Source of the DNA: Ampullaceana balthica | Lineage: Eukaryota; Mollusca; Gastropoda; Lymnaeidae | Reading direction: 5' to 3' | DNA: 64,000 nt | Assembly (NCBI GenBank): GCA_944989445.1 | Contig: CALYLW010000288.1 | Coordinates: forward strand, 337,001 to 401,000 | Part shown: positions 59,700 to 64,000 of the stretch, in pieces | Numbering within the stretch: the stretch's first letter is position 1 | Layout: the number at the start of each line of letters is the position of its first letter | The notes under the pieces: model-generated | Database searches by the model: none | What the model saw: the letters and a program-made list of their open reading frames with translations, nothing else | What the model was told of the DNA's origin: nothing | Program-made: the position numbers and the translations under genes

Positions 59700-61190
59700 G
59701 GTTTACCATCTGCTCGTCGGTTCCATAAGTCCTACGCACCCATTAAGGCAGGCAGACAGTGAAAAGTCAGCACCTTATTGGCTGAGGGCTGTTGTTGGAG
59801 TGCATGGAAACATCAATAGACAACAATCTTCACATTTGCCTATCTTTAGCGCCAGCCAGTAATTTATTCAACCTCATCCCTGCCCATTCTTTTATGTTGT
59901 CAAGCCAACTTTTCCGCTGTCGACCTCTTCGTCGGCCCCTCTCTATATTGTCTTGAAGGATTTGTTTGTCAGCCTGCACCTCTTAATTGTCACTATAATG
60001 GTTTCTTGATGACCCGCCATGGAGGTTATTCTGTCTCAGACATACTCATTGGTCGTGTGTTCTAGATAAGAAATCTGGTGAATTTTTCTCATGCGTTTGT
60101 TTTCAAATGCCTGAAACTTGCTTTTCATTGGTTGCCAGTAGTATCCATACAGGAAAATGGTTTTATTGAGAGCTCTGTATAGCCTGAGCTTTGTTGGTCC
60201 ATATTTTCCATTACTGCATTTGCCGACCCAATGCTAGCTGAAATTTCAGCTTCACGGGTACAATCTCTAAAGATAATGGCTACTAGGTTTTTGAAGTTAT
60301 ACACCTCTTCCAGCTTTTGTTTGTTCATTAGGATGTTTGCCATACTGGTAACTGAGGTGTTAACCAAAATCTTGCTTTTCTCTGAGCTGATTTCCATTCC
60401 ATATGCACCTGATCTGTCCGCAAGTTTGTCAGTGAGTTCATGTAGTTTTTTTACTATTCCCACTGTTACTATAACGTCAGCAAATCAAAGGTTGCACAAG
60501 GATCTTCCACGTATTGAGATGGATGTGTGTTGATCACTGAGTGCTTCTTTCATGATTTTTTCTAGGAAGATGTTGAAGAGGACAGGTGAAGGAATGCAGC
60601 CTTGGTGGACTCCAATCATCATCTTGAAGTCCCCTACACAGCTTTTAATTAGGACTGCACTGGTTGCCTGATTGTAGAGTTCTTCAATCACCTTTACCAG
60701 CCCTTCTTCAATGTTGAAACTTTTCATAACTTGCCTCGTCCCTCTCGAGCCATACTCGATCAAAGGCTTTCTTTAAGTCTATGAAGTTATGATGGAGTTC
60801 AAGTTTGCGCTGTAGGTGTTAAGCTAAGCAAGTAACAACTGAAAATCTGCTCGATTGTGCTTCTGCCTGGTCTGAAACCTGCCTTTTCTTCTGTCTGTAA
60901 TTCCTTGGATACTGGCTTTATCCTGCTTAGGATAAATTTTAGCATTACTTTGCTATGGTTACTTATGAGACTGATTGTCCTTTAGTTCTGGCATTGTTTC
61001 ATATTGCTCTCTTAGGTAGTGGTATGATGAGCGATTGGGTCCATAAGTAATTTTTATACTTAATTCCACTCCTTTTAGGCTGGGGACATTGCTTTGTCTG
61101 TCAATTTTCAAAAGAAATATCTACCTTTAGTGTTTCAAGGGCTTTACTGCTCTTTCCCTTAATTTGCATCCAAAAATTTGCAACTAAATC
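59700..61190 (-). pseudogene. RTE-like LINE family D reverse transcriptase (decayed)
   Basis: Minus strand from about 61190: WTQSLIIPLPKRAI, RTISLISNHSKVMLKFILSR, EKAGFRPGRSTIEQIFS, HNFIDLKKAFDRVW, GVHQGCIPSPVLFNIFLEKI, NLRFADDVIVT (catalytic box, interrupted), then ADRSGAYGMEISSEKSKILV. The C-terminal QAFENKRMRKIHQISYLEHT and a basic RGRRRGRQRKSW-like segment follow at 59920. The order is that of a widespread endonuclease-reverse transcriptase group in invertebrates. It differs from family C. Frameshifts and stops are numerous, and its own endonuclease is not seen. Confidence 0.7.
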
Positions 61191-61494
61191 TGTTTGATGA
61201 TATTGTTAATGATGGTTTTACTCACATTATATGCGTCATATATTTGTTTTGATTTAATAATTTGAATGTATAGAAAAACTCTACTGTTATTTAAAAATAA
61301 TATTCTTTCCGGTTTTCTCTTTTTTTATGGATAGCAATAACATTGTCATTTGTATTTATGTTTTTATGCTATACTAGTTTCTTTTTATTAGACTTTTCAA
61401 TCTAAAACAATCTAATTCTACACTGTCTTAAATAAAATCAAATCAGATAAATATTTTTTAGACTCAGGTACTAAAATCTTTTATCCTTTTTCAG

Positions 61495-63579
61495 GCCCTT
61501 TCTCACAAACTGTTTGCAGTGCCCTTGAAAATTATATAAAATATCATTTGCATAAAATATTTCATATCTTAGTTAAGGATCTTCATTATAATGATACTGA
61601 TTTTATTTATAGTGCCACAAGATTAAGGCATGTCCAAAACATCTTATTCAATAGAAAAGCTGGATCTGCAGACATAGATGGAATTTTATGCATTTCTGGT
61701 AACATTTTAATTGTTCTAAAATATTGTGTATGTAAGAAATATACTTTGACAAATTAGATATTATTCAAATGCATCAAATAAAATGCAAAACAATTTAAAT
61801 ATCTCCACACTCTTTTTAATTTTTAATGTTGTAAATATTAAAATATTTTTTTTTAGAAATACTAACATCATTAAAAAAGTTATTGAAATGTCTTCAAATC
61901 AATAAACAAATATAAAGTAAAAGTTTTGTGATTGTTGTCATGTTAATATTTTAGGCATTGACAGCCGCTACAATGATGGAATGTATGAACTGCTGAATTA
62001 TCTTCTTTTTGGCTTCTTTGAAGCTCGAAAAGAGGAATTAGAGAGGTATGTTACGTAGTATATCTACCATCATTGAAAATCATTTTAAAAAAAAAGAAAT
62101 ATAATACATGTAGTCTAATGATGAAACTAAAGGTTAAAATTGAAATTTATAACAAATTAAATTCCATTACACTCAATGATATTTCTGAACTATTTAAATT
62201 CAATATAATATCAATATTTTCAATAAAATATAACTAAGAAGTTTGAATGCACTTATTATAAAGTATTTAAAAAATCTTTCTCAGCTCAGGATTTGCTGAA
62301 GAAGTAATAGATGGTAAGCATTTTAAGTCTCATGTTTATAAGTTAATTTTAAATAGTTACTTTTATGTACATTAAAAAATTGTAGCAAGTGAGCAGCTTA
62401 TTTAAAACAAAATTCAATACAGAACATTGTGGCTCATCCTTCTATAAAGGCTATGAAAATAATAAGATTAAACAAAAACAAGATAAAGTAATTAATTCCT
62501 AAGAAAAATCTAATTCCCCCCAGACATGATGATATTGATATGCCCGGATCGTGTTGAAGTCTACTGTAATCCTATCAACTATCATTATCTGCTACCATAC
62601 GTTAGTCACTGGCCATGTCTAGAGTTTCACTGCCTCTCTGAAGATAAGGTATGTTTCTAGTAAGCTAATGAAACTGATCTTTTATAAGAGGAGGGAATAT
62701 CTGAACCTGTTCTGTTTTTCAAATATTTTAATTTTATGGATGTTCAAATTGCAACTAATAATAATTTCCCATAAATTTTATTTATGATGATGGGTATGAT
62801 GAATATCTTAAATATTCACTTTAGCTAAAAAATTATTAAACTAAAAATAGTTTTAAGATCTTTATGGGAAAGATAAATCTTTAAACTATTAAAATTTATT
62901 AATACACATTTAATTACAATAATATTTTATATTTAGTAGTAGATACATACATTTCGATGTAGAGGTTCCAAACTCATTTCTATATTTTATCTCCTACATA
63001 TTTTATTCTATGTTTCTTGAATTATTGAATTAATTAAGTGACGTTTTACCAAAATGGGCATGTGATAAACTTTTAAATTTGGAATATATCAACATTTTTT
63101 AGTCTTTTTTTCTATATTAAATTAAGTATAATGGAGAAGATGATGACACAACAGAAGAGTTTAAGATAAGATCACTCATTGCTATGGTCAGAGGTTGTAA
63201 AGTAATTGGATTACCTTACAGAGGAAGAGGTGGGTCTTAAAAAATTTATTAAAAAAATTGTTTCATGTTTACACTATTGATTAAATTTCACTTTTGATTT
63301 TAAGACATTATATTCATTGCTGTTGTAGTATTTTAACAATATCAAATTCATATTTTTTCCACATCAATATTCAGTTTCAAGAAAAAGTTAGGATGTCATT
63401 TTCTCACCTTGTACTTGTCTTTGCATCCCATTTTCAATACTTACATTTATGAGGATTTATAAATGATTAATTTTAAAAAATGTATTCAATTTCTTAACAG
63501 GCCATGATGAAACATTCAACGTGATGGCCATAGAGAAATGGCCCATTATTCAGGCTTTTGCAATTGATGAATTTGAAGG
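61495..63579 (+). CDS. DNAAF9: DNAAF9 (Shulin/C20orf194) homologue, 5' part
   Basis: Exons: (61495 or 61613)-61698, 61955-62045, 62285-62313, 62524-62648, 63127-63229, 63501-63579, continuing past the window. All introns are GT/AG with consistent phases. The joined frame reads RLRHVQNILF, ADIDGILCIS, GIDSRYNDGMYELLNYLLFG, SGFAEEVID, RVEVYCNPINYHYLLPYVSH, TEEFKIRSLIAMVRG, VIGLPYRGRG and MAIEKWPIIQAFAIDEFEG. This follows the N-terminal region of vertebrate C20orf194/DNAAF9 closely. The Tetrahymena relative Shulin holds outer dynein arms inactive for delivery to cilia; that role is assumed here. Two acceptors (61494, 61612) are possible for the first visible exon, and the start codon is not identified. 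Confidence 0.88.
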
Positions 63580-64000
63580 GTATGTTGATTTCAAGGGTAA
63601 TTTATTGTATTTTGTCATCGTATTTAAGAAATTAATCATTTTATTATCCCAGAGCTTTAACAGTGTTATTTTTAACTAATATAAAATTATGTTATTGTGA
63701 TGTATAATTTAAGTAAAACTGTAAAGCTAATTTTAAAAAGAAAAACAGTTTTCTAAATTATTTTTTGAGGTCAATTAAATTGTAAGTCTTTTTTTAAAAA
63801 TCACTTATATGCAAGCTTAAAATTATAACATCTAACTTTGCATATCTTTTTCACACCTTCTTTTAAATCTGCATATAAGATTAAATTTTTTATTGATAAA
63901 AAAAATGAACTTTTATATTTGGCATTGTACAAATTAATTGTGCACATTAATAAGTTAATTTTTTAATTAAGACATAATTTACCTTTTGAACAATGTTAAA

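Overview
The window is AT-rich, intron-bearing animal DNA. No prokaryotic operon signals are present. Two host genes can be read exon by exon: a UBAP1 homologue on the minus strand (35861-49410) and the 5' part of a DNAAF9 (Shulin / C20orf194) homologue on the plus strand (61495-63579, continuing past the right edge). A third possible host exon, with no recognised family, lies at 33902-34279. The mix of transposable elements (Penelope-like, RTE-like and L2-like LINEs, pogo-like DNA elements with a PHD finger, hAT elements, tRNA-derived SINEs with GATAA-type tails) and the presence of a ciliary dynein assembly gene suggest a lophotrochozoan, most likely a gastropod mollusc. The taxon is an inference.

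Layout. 1-2400: a LINE scrap, one MITE, otherwise plain AT-rich DNA. 2400-11000: retroelements, with a three-level nest (a MITE-like repeat holding an RT/RNase H LINE, which holds a palindromic Penelope-like element), then an L2-like fragment and a freshly inserted RTE-like LINE with a 16-bp target duplication. 11075-14166: a complete pogo-like transposon with an intron-containing transposase. 14200-21400: repeats, including Helitron-like non-autonomous copies and two kinds of tandem duplication. 22360-28740: hAT-like elements, an RTE-like LINE, a decayed LTR retrotransposon inside a hAT element, and a SINE. 28750-33200: nothing recognisable. 33200-34800: possible orphan gene, convergent with UBAP1.

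35861-49462: UBAP1 in seven coding exons. Its introns hold a TIR MITE, a 1.4-kb pogo-type MITE, a 3-kb Helitron-like array with a 200-bp (TATG)50 microsatellite, and a 2.2-kb hAT fossil with its own SINE insertion. 49463-57950: upstream sequence with a (TA)n tract, a MITE, C-rich repeats, a decayed pogo-like transposase, and LINE fragments. 57960-61190: two decayed RTE-like LINEs side by side in antisense, directly before the first visible DNAAF9 exon.

The two host genes do not form a pathway together. UBAP1 proteins are ESCRT-I subunits that sort ubiquitinated membrane cargo; DNAAF9/Shulin proteins act in outer dynein arm assembly and delivery to cilia. Most of the remaining sequence is transposon history, and several insertion orders can be read directly from target-site duplications.
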